This document shows, one piece after another, positions 21,601 to 31,856 of a stretch of DNA of 31,882 nt; the stretch's first letter is position 1; every line of letters begins with the position of its first letter. A model generated the notes under the pieces. The model worked only from the letters and a program-made list of their open reading frames with translations. It did no database searches and was not told the origin of the DNA. This DNA is from Phoronis ovalis (taxonomy: Eukaryota; Phoronida; Phoronidae). Where the stretch lies: NCBI GenBank assembly GCA_028565635.1, contig JAOXYB010025846.1, forward strand, positions 1-31,882, in the 5' to 3' direction. A program made the position numbers and the translations under genes.

Positions 21601-24600
21601 TCGTCTGATTGAATATTTCAATCTAAATTGCAAATCTAAATTGTTTAGCATATCTAATCCCGAGGTAACTGTAGTCTAGTATACATACAGAAATAAAACT
21701 CACTTACCGTACTTTCCATTTGCTCACATGATCATGGAGACGGACATTTATTGGAAAAAAATCCTAAATTTACGAAAGAACTTAACTCCTAGCTGTCATC
21801 ATAAATTCTTATGGATTGTTAGGAAAATGCTACAAGTATTCCTTCATGCATGCTCATTTGATGTCATCTCAACTTAAACCTCATTTTAAGTGCTTGTATA
21901 TTAAGTTAAAACAATTTTCATCATAGTACTGTAACTAGGTTACACAGTTTCCTCAAAATTTCAGGTTATTTTTGGTATAATTGTAATTGTTTCAAATATT
22001 TGGGGAGTATTATACTGTGCTGCAGCAGATAAGTTGTTTGACTCAAATATGTTTATGTTGATTGTCTTTTAGATGTATGAGCATATCCTGGAAATAGAGA
22101 GAGAGGTGTACTGGATTTATGGCAATGTCACCTGTGCAGGGTATCCACTGAAAGACATCGACACCATCTCAGAAACAGGAGAAATCAATAAAGATTCTGC
22201 CTTACATCTCATCATTCATGGAGTATGATTTCTTAAAATTAACTTGTTTGTTACTAAATTGCTGAAAGGACATAAAAATACTAATAAGTCTCTGTATATA
22301 AGCAACCTAATTTACATACCTAGAAATTAATTGAGGAGCTTTAACCCCATTAGTTTTAATTTGTTAAATAAATCCTTCCTTGTCTGTTTAATTTCATTTA
22401 CTTGCCTGATAGATTTCATTTTTAAAATCTTTATGCTTGTAGTAAAGTTAGTTACTTTCATCATTACAGCAACAGCCTGGCCATATTGAAATGGTTGATG
22501 GGATGGTGATTGATTTGTTGCAAGAAAAATGGAAGACATTTGTTGGAAGGAGGTACTTTTAACATAATGAACTAAAATATGAAACATCAACAGTTGTTTG
22601 AGACCTAGCAGATTCCAGATTTTAGGAAAAGTTCTTGTTTTACTTGATTCCCCACTTCCTTGCTTTTAAGCAGTATGATCTAATTATATTTAAAAATACA
22701 ATTAGATCATACTGACCTTGTGAAATAATGTTTATCATTAATTTTGCACATTAACTTATAGAACATATGTCATAATTAATATGTTATTCAGCCTTTCAAC
22801 GTTTTAATAATAGAGCATTATATAGAAATGAACTCCTGCATGCCAATCATGTGAACCTATGCTACTTGAATGAATGCATTCTGAGGATTCCTGTTTTTCT
22901 TTCTCTCTTTTTACATACTGGCTGTGATTAGACTATATGCTACTGTGAGTGAAGGGAAATCTATAACAGGGTGTTGCAAAGCAAGAATTTGAGCATTCAA
23001 AAATATTGAAATTGGGAAATCCTGCTGGCTTTCAACAAGCTCACTCTGATATAAATGTTTCAACATTATTTCACTAGCATTATTGATATTAATGGAGAAT
23101 GAAGTGAGCTCATACTATAGTTGACATTTCTGACCATTATGGAGTACACCTTTAAAAATGGAACATTGTTCCTGGCACAACTTGTACTAAGTACTTGTAC
23201 TTGTACTATAATGCAAGAATTTATTTATTGCATTTGTGGTATATCTATGTATTGTTGAAATATGTAATTTCAGGTTTTGGCGTCGTTTTGCCATATTTGG
23301 ATTATATTTCATCTTATTTGTTGCTACTTTTATACTCCGTCCGGGGACAGATACTACTCCCACTTACCAAGTCAGAAACAGGCCACTTGGTGGTAACCTA
23401 ACTGAAGTGAATGAAAGCATAAAGAACCCATGCTACCTACTGGAAATTCATGGATCTGCTGACTATGTATGTTGCATTTCATTTGTCTTAATCTGCCTTG
23501 TCTTAATCAAAGTTCTGTTCTTGTAGATAATGAGACATAAAGTAGTTATCATCTTGTAGTATGCATAATATTCCACTTTATTCAATTAGTTATTTTGTGT
23601 TACAGGCTCGGTTTGTATTAGAATGTATGGTGTTATTTGGGGCATGTGTTTACCTAATATTAGCCATCAAGGAGATTCTGCATCAAGGGTATAAAATTTT
23701 CTTTGGAACCTTGGTAAGATTTTCTTCCTTTAAAAAGTTATTAGATTGTCAGCAGCAGAGTATCATGTTACTCCACATTTAATGTTGAAAGTGGAAGTAA
23801 AAAATTTATGTTACTTCAAGCAGTGTGTAAATTAATTGCTGCGCTGCTTGTCTGATGCAAGTAACTATGTCTCCTGATGGAGTATATGTTATTTTTATTA
23901 GTCTGTCTAGTGCCATTTTTTCGCAGTTCAATTACATTGAGGTTAATAGGCAGTTTTGAGTCTATTATAGAAATATAACTTCTCAATCGGTCAAGACCTT
24001 TTATATCTTTATAATGGGCAAGAAATTGTCTATTAATCTCTATATTGGATCAACACTATTAAATTTCTACCTTATCAGTAACTGAATTCATTCTTATGCT
24101 GTCATCTGCCTAACTGCACACGGACTATTCTATGGCAACAAACACATATTTTCCTGTTTTATCATAACATATCAAAACATCTAGTTTTCAAATTTAAATA
24201 TGAATGTTCTACTGTACACTACACAGCAAAATATACCTGTAAAAGTTTAATAGTCATTTTGTAACTTTGCAGCTTACATGTAATGGTTTGCGTGATTTTC
24301 AAAGAAGCACGTAAATGACAATGCTTGAGGGATCCATTATAACTTTTTAGTGATCCATTACATCTTTTTTAGCAATCTATTATAATAACTTCTCAGGATC
24401 CATTGTAGTCTCCTTACAAGCGATATGTGCTACGATTTAGCAAATCTGATTGGGTAAGAGACATTGATAGTCTTATATAATGTTATCATGGTCAAAATAT
24501 TTATATATTGTGAAATTAATTTGTGGGTAATTTGACACATTTATGTTTTTTTATAGAAAGCAGCTCCAAGTAAAACATTGTTCCTACTCTCATGTTCCTT

Positions 24601-27600
24601 TGTAATCCTAATGGTTCCTGGTCGGGCTGCCTGTAGTCCAGAGTATGAAGATATTCTGGGAATAATGGCCATATTGACGACTGCTCCATACTTCTTGTTT
24701 TTCTTTCGGTATAACTTTTATCCATTTGGCAACTCATGTAAAGCCTGAAATATTGTTAATATGTAAATATAGAAAAGACAATAAGTTAATGGGAGTATTG
24801 TAATATTAACTTAATAGTTCATTGGTGTTTTGGGATGTATTTCACTTTTATGTACTGAGTACACAGAATTTGTCGTAATGAGAATAACACCGCGTAATCT
24901 TCATAATCTGAGTCATGTTTAAATCTGATTTCTGTATGCGTTGCTAAGTAAAGAAAATTATTCCAGATATTCATTTTTTTGTAGAGGTGTGAAGATAGTT
25001 GGTCCATTTGTTGTTATGATATACAAGATGATTGTCGGAGATTTATTGCGATTTATTACTATCTACGTCATCTTTTTGTTTGGATTTTCACAAGGTACTA
25101 AAAGTAGGAAATAGACATTCGATTTAAAAGTTCACTTTATATCTGTAACTGCTATGCGATAAACAAAATAAGAAAGGTCTTTAAAACAGATGGGCAACAC
25201 AAACTACATTTAGAGAATGTGACATAATATTGAATCTTTGAAATATATGTAGAGGTAATGTGCATGTTATTTATTCACTGGGATGACACCCATTCAGTAT
25301 TATGAAGTTCTAGCTGCCTTGAAATACAGCTTGCTAATACTAGAAAACTAATACTGCCTCTATCAAGTAGCAATCTTAAATAAAATATTAAAAATATTCT
25401 CTGAACAGACATGTAAATTCTTGTTCAGTTATCTATCTTTGCTTTCAGCTATGTACATCGTATTCATTGGCTGTAGCAGTAATCTGTTTAGCAGCCCTCT
25501 TGAATCTCTTATGGGAATGTTTTATATGTCACTGGGTGAATTTGGTGATATATATGACTCATTTAAGGATACAAACCATCCTGATATGGGAAAAGTAAGT
25601 GTTCTGTATTATGTCAACTAAAAGAGTCAGTTAAAATCTCAGTTATTTTAAATAAAAAAAAGTTGCTCATTTATACATATATCAACATGAGTTACAGCTA
25701 GCACACAAATACCTTGCAATAGGTGACAATTCTTCATGTCATTGCTATCTTTTATTACCTCTGTTTGTGATGAATGGCTTTTTACTAAAATAATTTGCTT
25801 AAGCCTGATTCTTAATGCTTACCACTAACACAAATAGACTGATGGTGAGGTAGACGCATAGTGCCAATCACTATATAGTGGATGGGCATAAAGTCATCCT
25901 GTATTTGTGGTCCTCATCGTTGTATGTAACTTTTTGTCCAGCAATAACAGCTTCAGCTATTATTAAATCATCTTTATATTTAACACAGAGTAAATATAGG
26001 TGCCAAAGTTCAGGTCAGATATTATTCATTACTTCCAATATGGCCAACTGGTGGCCCTGTTTGTTCCCGAGACAAAGCGCTGCCTGTACTGTTCAAAGGA
26101 GGTTTTGAGACGGCCATAGGTGGCTGGACGACTTAGACTATGTAGTATTTTTGAACAACCTTGGAAATCTGGTCAACTGTTGATCCAAAAATTCAGCATT
26201 TCTTCCATAGTTGTAAACTGTATTAGCCAGATATTTAGAGTGGTGTAGTTCAGAAACTTAATAGATATCAAAATAAGTGGCTGGTAGCCATGTTTCTTTC
26301 TGTAGATTGTACCCCAATAACAATTTTAGTTTTTACCAGCTCAATTTCAGGTTCAGCATACATACAAGTTTACATACAAGTTCAGTGTGATTTTTACCTG
26401 CTCCCTTCCAGTGCTGCCACCTGGTGGCCAGGTTGATTCCCAATATTGTATATCATGTTGCCTGTATGATTCAAATGTGGTTTTTAGAAATCCATAAGTG
26501 AATAGTGTTATAGGCTAGTCGTATCTAAGAATGACTGAAAGGTGGGTCAACTTGATCTGAAAACAATTAAGCTATTTTGCCCAAATCCTGAAAACTCTGA
26601 TACAAAGAAAGCTGACTGCTTTAAAAATAAGGAAACTACTTCATGTATGATGGGCATCTGTTTGGCTTTTGCATACCTCTTGTTTTATATTAATCTACTT
26701 GTATTTTTTTCAGCTGGTATTTTTTGTGTACATGATTTTGGTGACTTTGCTCCTTATCAACATGTTGATTGCTATGATGGGTAACACATACACTTTAGTG
26801 AATGAAACGCAGAAAGAATGGCTTAGACAGGTAGGTCTTTCTGCTACAAAATGGCAGGATACTCCATGATGTGTTCCACGGGTCTTATACTTGTGAATAT
26901 TAATAGATATGAAGGATTTCTCTCGCATGCAATGTGCAAGAAATGGACAAAATTTTGTAACTTTGAAAAATATATTTTAGTTACTCTTACAAACATTGAG
27001 CATGTGCTTAAGTTTTTGCCAGCAAGAATTATACAAGCAGTAATGACATTGTTTTATCATAACTAACCTTCAAAATTTATTTTGCTGTTCATAGATGTTA
27101 CAAATGCACTCGGAATAAAACTATGAGTGAACTACAGCTATCTATATTGTAATAATTTTGAATGAATCGGCACAGTTACAATGGTTCTAACCAATGCTAC
27201 GTATAATATCCACCATATTGAATTCAGAGAGTTGCTGATAAGGTGTTGACAAACAAAAACTATATCATTTTAATTTGGATTGGTTTTAATTATCAATTAT
27301 AACAATATTTCATCAAGTCCGAAGTGAATACAGGCTTTCCAATAAAATATGATTACTAAACTGGTTCTTCTGCAACCGCTAAGCAATTTCAAATTTTTTA
27401 CAGCAAATCAATTTAATTACATGTTGTTCTACTTTGCATCATTTTTATTTACTTATTTACTTTTTTGCAGTGGGCTCACATTGTGTTGGTAGTTGAGCAA
27501 ACTGTAACAACTAAAGAACGTATCGCTATGCAGGCCAAGTATTCTCAAGACATGGCCAACGGCGGAAAAGCTTACAACATCAGATGGCATCAAAGTGTAA

Positions 27601-27950
27601 GTTATGTGTTGACTATTGTGATCAAAATTTACTGTTCACCATACTAATAATAAAACATAATTAGCAGACTGCTTTTAAAAATGTCCTTCTTGGTCAATTT
27701 TTGATCAGTTTATTTGTTTGTGCTAATATAGTGTAGTTCCACTTTTAGTAATAACCAATTCTGTAGTATTGTAAAGTAGTTTGATAGACATTATTTTTGG
27801 TAGGAAAAAGAAAAAGAAGTCATCAAACAGACCAGGGAAAAACATCGTTTACAGCAACACAACATGCTAATGAAAAAACGTGATGGCAGAATTCATCAGA
27901 GGCAAACTGTTAACATAAATGAAGCTGAGAAGGGAAATGTCAATGTGTAA
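15673..27950 (+). CDS. TRPV: TRPV cation channel, Nanchung/OCR type, 15 coding exons, 775 aa
   Basis: Coding exons: 15673-16048, 16224-16397, 16794-16983, 17327-17480, 21209-21310, 22073-22222, 22470-22552, 23274-23466, 23606-23713, 24557-24708, 24985-25094, 25449-25594, 26714-26830, 27471-27596, 27804-27950 (stop TAA). All junctions are GT-AG and phase-consistent; the total is 2328 nt. Layout: hydrophilic N-terminus with the [10 protein letters not shown] block (1-125), ankyrin repeats (about 140-409), S1-S6 (414-669), TRP domain (673-695), and a basic C-terminal tail ending NVNV. The closest family in memory is insect Nanchung and nematode OCR proteins, which form Ca2+-permeable mechano- or chemosensory channels in sensory cilia, often as heteromers with Inactive/OSM-9 types; automatic pipelines usually call such proteins TRPV5/6-like. 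The start is the first in-frame ATG (MGNNAS). No frameshift or stop was found, so the gene looks intact. The exact subtype (Nan versus another TRPV) is inference. Confidence 0.95.
18042..18074 (+). other. Candidate 33-nt alternative microexon (TRPV intron 4)
   Basis: The acceptor is ...ATGTCACTAG and the donor ATG|GTAAAT. In the phase-0 frame of the flanking exons it would add [11 protein letters not shown] between DKK and DMFD of ankyrin repeat 4. An internal GT at 18057 would give a shorter 15-nt version (DGARY). The pyrimidine tract is weak. No transcript evidence is available. Confidence 0.25.
18687..18707 (+). other. Candidate 21-nt alternative microexon (TRPV intron 4)
   Basis: The acceptor GCACACACTTTCAG is good and the donor AAG|GTTAGT fair. 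It would insert SQLRHGK in frame within ankyrin repeat 4, with no stop. Together with 18042-18074 and 19487-19501 it is one of three frame-preserving candidates in the same phase-0 intron. Confidence 0.35.
19487..19501 (+). other. Candidate 15-nt alternative microexon (TRPV intron 4)
   Basis: The acceptor TTATCTTTTCCATACAG is strong and the donor AAG|GTTTGT fair. It would insert YPETK in frame within ankyrin repeat 4. Short AG...GT pairs arise easily by chance in a 3.7-kb intron, so this needs transcript support. Confidence 0.35.
19662..19770. repeat. Inverted copy of the end of the 29705-30067 element
   Basis: Bases 19662-19688 are the exact reverse complement of 30035-30061 (27 of 27, ACTATTTGCATGCACTTGG...). 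Similarity continues loosely downstream (GGTCCCA, ACGAT). It lies in TRPV intron 4 and appears to be one end of a TIR element. Confidence 0.6.
22671..22714. repeat. 44-base hairpin in TRPV intron 7
   Basis: CAGTATGATCTAATTATATT (22671-22690) and its inverted partner at 22695-22714 pair with one mismatch around a 4-base loop. The stem is AT-rich and the loop very small, more like a palindromic mini-insertion than a microRNA precursor. Confidence 0.55.
23274..25594 (+). other. TRPV exons 8-12: S1 to pore
   Basis: S1 at about residues 414-431 ([18 protein letters not shown]); S1-S2 loop with two N-glycosylation sequons (NLT, NES); S2 about 478-496; S3 about 517-530; S4 about 543-560 ([18 protein letters not shown]), which lacks the regular arginines of voltage sensors as usual in TRPs; S4-S5 linker with [18 protein letters not shown]5 about 580-604. 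The pore helix and filter [20 protein letters not shown] are in exon 12 (25449-25594), with filter residues G627-E628-F629-G630-D631. Confidence 0.9.
24331..24418. repeat. Four degenerate ~22-bp tandem units in TRPV intron 9
   Basis: Units starting GATCCATTATAACTTTTTAGT recur at 24331, 24352, about 24374 and 24397 with substitutions (GATCCATTACATC, AATCTATTATAAT, GATCCATTGTAGTC). It is a minisatellite-like stretch with no coding meaning. Confidence 0.6.
25880..26580. repeat. Two diverged copies of a ~373-bp repeat in TRPV intron 12
   Basis: Landmarks recur about 373 bases apart: CTGGTGGCC at 26048 and 26421, the following GTT(T/G)(G/A)TTCCC, GCCTGTA(C/T).(G/A)TTCAAA, and GGTCAACT..TGATC at about 26172 and 26545. 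It is an old tandem duplication or two insertions of one dispersed family. Confidence 0.5.
26714..27596 (+). other. TRPV exons 13-14: S6 gate and TRP domain
   Basis: Exon 13 encodes S6 ([20 protein letters not shown], residues 647-666, then MMGNTY). Asn662 in the [11 protein letters not shown] block is the conserved gate-region residue. The TRP helix follows: ETQKEWLRQ, then [10 protein letters not shown] starting with Trp686 at the exon 13/14 junction. The TRP helix runs under S4-S5 and couples the ankyrin domain to the gate in known structures. Confidence 0.9.
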
Positions 27951-29239
27951 GGCAGTCATTACAGCATGTTTTCACACCTTGATACAGTTAGCCATTTAAA
28001 ATGGCTGATACAGTGTTTTAATATGTAAATTGCCTGTCATTGAAAGTTTTATATATTTAGTGTGCATACTGTGTTTATTGAGTTTGCTGGAATCAAAGCA
28101 TGATTTGTGGCAGATGTATTTAATGCCAGTTATGTATTGCCTGGTTACAATGCATTTATTTTACCAAGATCAGGTAGATAAATAATGTATCCATTTAAAC
28201 ATAAAATTTTTTCCACAAGTGAAAGTTATTTATACATTCCGTTTAGTCATACAGCAGCAGCACTTTCACCGTAACGGAAAGGGGAGGCAGAAAGGTAAAA
28301 ACTGATGGAACTAATCAACAATTTTAGAGCGTAATTATTTGTATTCACAACTTGAATAACAATGAGGAATTAACAAATTCTGTGCTCCACATGCACTGCA
28401 TGTATAGTTTGTAATAATTACTTTGTTTTTAAAGTAGGAACATTATGTGTGCATGTATAGATCTCATTGTACTAATTGTAGGATGCTAGGTTAATGTTAT
28501 TGTTTTACAGTAAGGTAATCAAAAACATTTTATTGCTCTCCTGCTATAAGAAAAATATATTTTTGCATAAATACTTGTGAAAGAGTACTGTATACATTCC
28601 ATTTTGCTGAATTAAGTTTTTCATCAAATGCAAGTTTTTAATTATTGGGAATTATTGAAATTTATTTTTATATACTAAAGATAGATTTTTAGTAAATGTT
28701 AAGCTGTGATAATTATTTATAGAGATGTATTAGTTATATACATTTTCTGATGCTTTTCCTAACATAGTTTGTATGCATTTGCATGCAACATGTTGTACAC
28801 ATAGATAGGTTAGATATGATCCTTATCTCTTTACTTGCTGCTGTTTCACACTGCAAATGTTTACAGTTGCAATTGTTTTTTGTCCCATTTGATCATCATG
28901 CAGTTGAATATAGTAATACCATCATGAAACCTGATAAAAAAAACAGTTATAAGACTGTTTTGCATAGAGTATTCTACATGTCAGCACAAGCTTTTGGTTA
29001 AATGTGTTTCATATACTTCAACCTGTATATACATGTGTGCGTGTGTATGTGTGTATCAAAAATGCTATTTATCATTTACAGTAGATCATTTGCATTCTCT
29101 GATTTGACAATAGAAGAATTCTTACAACTTTTTGATGAAGTATGATATTATCAAACCTATGCTGAAGAAATAATTGTAGAATTAACTAATGAAAGAAAAT
29201 TACAGTAATCAACTAAACAGTCTTTTAGCAAAGTCAAGG
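27951..29239. other. 3' flank/UTR of TRPV
   Basis: AT-rich, with no exact AATAAA soon after the stop, so the 3' end of the transcript is not defined. A short TG-rich simple repeat lies at about 29034-29057. The ORF at 28783-29001 has no family resemblance. Confidence 0.35.
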
Positions 29240-29704
29240 ATTACTGCTTATTATGACCATTGAAACATTTATGACCTCTTTTCCATTTTTGTGCTGTCAA
29301 TCACATTTTAACAATTTTTTTATTTAACATGTTGGCCTCCAAATGACCTGTAATTGTTGTAAAAACCTTATTTTTGAAGCTTCATAACTATTTGGTGATT
29401 TTGACCTCTAGGTGACCTTGTAACCTCAAAATCAATTGATCCCATCTTGGGGATATCATAAGTCAAACTTGTATGATGAGCTGTTGTAGTCTTGTCATAT
29501 TTCCTCCATAGATTAATTGAAAGATGCCAAAAAATCTTACCTTTTGGCATCCAATTAGCCTGAAAGATCATTAAATGACCTCTATGTAACCTGATATAAA
29601 CATCATTTCAGAGGTTTTAAGCAATTTAAAACAAAATATTTTGATATGTAAATGAGCTTTTGACCTCAAGATCAACAGTAGCCCACCCCAGGGATATAAC
29701 ATCT
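29240..29704. repeat. GACCTC-rich dispersed repeat
   Basis: TGACCT occurs repeatedly (about 29271, 29344, 29402, 29412, 29576, 29661), in a degenerate family shared with 1-180. It is interrupted at 29705 by a TIR insertion and resumes at 30068. No protein-coding potential was recognised. Confidence 0.55.
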
Positions 29705-30067
29705 CAATAGACTATTTGCAGGCAGTCAGACCCTTTCAATACTAGCATCCATTAGTTGTACACAAAACTTTTTTTTAAATCTGACTTTAGAAAATCCTTA
29801 GCCTGTGAAAATTTAACAAAATAAAAAAATATTAATAAATAGTTGTTTATATATTGATACGCTTACAAAAAGGATAATACTTCTCAGATCAAAGAACATA
29901 AAAAATTTTTTTTGCTTTTGGCTCAGCATGTGAAATATGTGTTTTGTGAATGAATCGCGTGAGCGCACGCAGAACTACGCCACTGTTCACTCACAGAATG
30001 CAACATGCTTGAATCGTTATGGGTCCGAGATTGGTGGCTCCACCAAGTGCATGCAAATAGTCTATTG
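29705..30067. mobile_element. 363-bp TIR element inserted in the dispersed repeat
   Basis: CAATAGACTATTTGCA (29705-29720) is exactly inverted at 30052-30067. The surrounding GACCTCAA-type repeat is split by it: the left half ends at 29704 and the right half resumes at 30068, as judged against the copy at 1-180. A clear target duplication was not seen. One end is also present inverted at 19662-19688. There is no transposase ORF. Confidence 0.55.
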
Positions 30068-30160
30068 ACCTCAACCATCAAAATGTAGCTTGTTGAAAAT
30101 TGGAAATAAAACACCAATGAATCCCAATAGCTATAGGCAGTAATTCTAATAATGGTCATA
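30068..30160. repeat. Right half of the interrupted GACCTCAA-type repeat
   Basis: It holds TGTAGCTTGTTGAAAATTGG and CCCAATAGCTATAGGCAG, matching the 3' portion of the copy at 1-180 (ATAGCTTGCTGAAAATTGC, CCAATAGGC). An AATAAA at 30105-30110 could serve as a plus-strand poly(A) signal. Confidence 0.5.
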
Positions 30161-30502
30161 AAATATGTAACTTGTTAATGTACTTTGACTGTATGTGTAA
30201 ACTGCTAATATTTATCTGTATTGTGTTCCATAGATGATAAATAAATATGAAATCATGTATAGTATAATTCTTTTATATTTTACATCATTTGGAGATTATA
30301 CAATCTCACAATATACATAAGCACATGGAATGCACACATCTTTACATACAGATATTTCCTGGTATCGTTCCCTACTATGCACAATGTGAAAAATATTCTA
30401 CTTTGTAACAAAATCACCATTTGAAATTAATAAAATTGTAAGTTGAAAACTAGGTCTTTCTACATGTGTAGGAGACCTAGCTGGCTTTTAGTCTGGTTTC
30501 AG

Positions 30503-30574
30503 AAATGAATACAGTACAACAGCTCGTGACATATTCATCAGTCGTACACTTGGCACTTCAGACAACATAAACAG
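30503..30574 (+). other. Exon-like orphan segment, 24 codons
   Basis: It is bounded by TCTGGTTTCAG and AACAG|GTAAGA, both good splice signals. One frame is fully open (NEYSTTARDIFISRTLGTS...). No neighbouring plus-strand exon could be joined, and the TRPV stop lies 2.5 kb upstream. It may be an alternative 3' exon, a piece of another gene, or chance. Confidence 0.2.
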
Positions 30575-30643
30575 GTAAGAACTATATGTTAACAATCTGA
30601 ACGATAAAATTATAGCAAACTAGGTCAAACCGTGACTGCAAAC

Positions 30644-30649
30644 TTTATT
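30644..30649 (-). terminator. Poly(A) signal AATAAA for the tetraspanin gene
   Basis: The minus strand reads AATAAA 160 bases after the tetraspanin stop codon, a normal 3' UTR length. No other AATAAA was seen closer. Confidence 0.5.
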
Positions 30650-30808
30650 AAAATATATATGTAATGATTTCATTTACAGTGTCTTGAGTTTAAAGCATGA
30701 TTTTCACTTCTGTGCACCCTTGAACAGTTTCTTCCAGAAACATTATGTTATAAGGGACTAGTACAAATTGTTGGTGTTGTCATTAAAGCATTGTTGGTGT
30801 TATCATTC

Positions 30809-31489
30809 CTAATGCCACTTCCACCACTCTCTAATCTGCATATTAATTTGATTGATTAATGTCTTGGACAGGCATATTCCAAGAAACTGAAAGGTAAAAA
30901 AAAATATAATCACTATATTATCTATTTTCCCCCACCTTGTGTATTATTGTATTTTGTGCATTGTAGTAATCAAATTCATGTGCCCAAATCAACACTTTAC
31001 ACGTCAACAGTTCTTGTGCAGTGTTAAATTGAACTAAGTCTTGAATAATTGTCAGAATAATTCATTATACAAAGTTATTGAACTGTGATGATTCTTACAT
31101 GAAAAATGTGACTCAATGGATTTTGAAAATTCTGATATTAAAATTGATATTTTGCATAATAATCTAGTAACCAGTTTCACAGGAGAATTAATAATAAACA
31201 GATTAGTATGTCAAAATCCCAATATCAACACACAAGATGCATGATAACTTGAATTATAAATGAATCAGTATGTTACTTATAAATATACAGTAAAATAATA
31301 TTCAGCTATATATACATGTTTAATTTGGAGATCGAATGTTGATTGCTTTATTTCTTCATACCATGCTCTTACCTGGGGAATGATTATCCCTAGTGATATA
31401 GCACCAATAATGATAGCATTACGTTCTAACCAAGCACCAAACCCTTTCAAACATCCTTGAGTGTTAATTCTATCTGAAACATTATCTGT
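30809..31489 (-). CDS. TSPAN33: TSPAN33-like tetraspanin, last two coding exons (partial gene)
   Basis: Exon 31489-31373 (39 codons, phase 0, acceptor TTATTTTCAG, donor CAG|GTAAGA) encodes the end of the large extracellular loop and most of the fourth membrane span: RINTQGCLKGFGAWLERN then AIIIGAISLGIIIPQ. Exon 30886-30809 gives FLGICLSKTLINQI, a short Trp-rich tail ending WWKWH, and stop TAG. The pattern (T.GC, GGVALGLAIPQ-like TM4, LGI.LS..L.NQI) is that of TSPAN33 and the TspanC8 group, which regulate ADAM10 trafficking. Earlier exons lie to the right, beyond the window. The gene is convergent with TRPV. Tetraspanin assignment is firm; the TSPAN33 subtype is likely. Confidence 0.85.
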
Positions 31490-31856
31490 CTGAAAATAAG
31501 GGAAAAACTAGCATGATAATCAAGTGATTACTGCTTCTTTTGAGATCTACACTTGAATGGTTATAGTTAATATAGACACAGGGATGGAACGGACCACTAG
31601 CGGATGGATTTATACAGACTGACATAATATAGCCATTGTACAATCATCCTCACTTCATTATTATAATTATAACACTACTCTTGTAACATTCAGACATCCA
31701 TGTAATAGTTATATGCATTGAACTTAAATACTGACTTCACACAAAACAGGTAAACTTATGCGGGTACACATGCAATACATACGTCTATGAACAAGAGAAT
31801 GATACTGTAAGTGCCGACGCACTATGTGGTATACTAGTCTATTTTAGTTAGCTTAC

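Larger units (their letters stand above)
16224..22552 (+). other. TRPV exons 2-7: cytoplasmic ankyrin-repeat domain
   Basis: Six ankyrin repeats can be followed: AR1 [20 protein letters not shown] (from residue 143), AR2 [20 protein letters not shown] (184), AR3 [20 protein letters not shown] (about 252), AR4 [20 protein letters not shown] (about 285), AR5 [20 protein letters not shown] (about 317), AR6 [11 protein letters not shown] then the [11 protein letters not shown] block (about 372). The last block, [12 protein letters not shown], leads into S1. The domain usually binds ATP, calmodulin or partner proteins in this family. AR4 is split by the 3728-base intron 17481-21208, much the longest of the gene. 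Confidence 0.9.
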
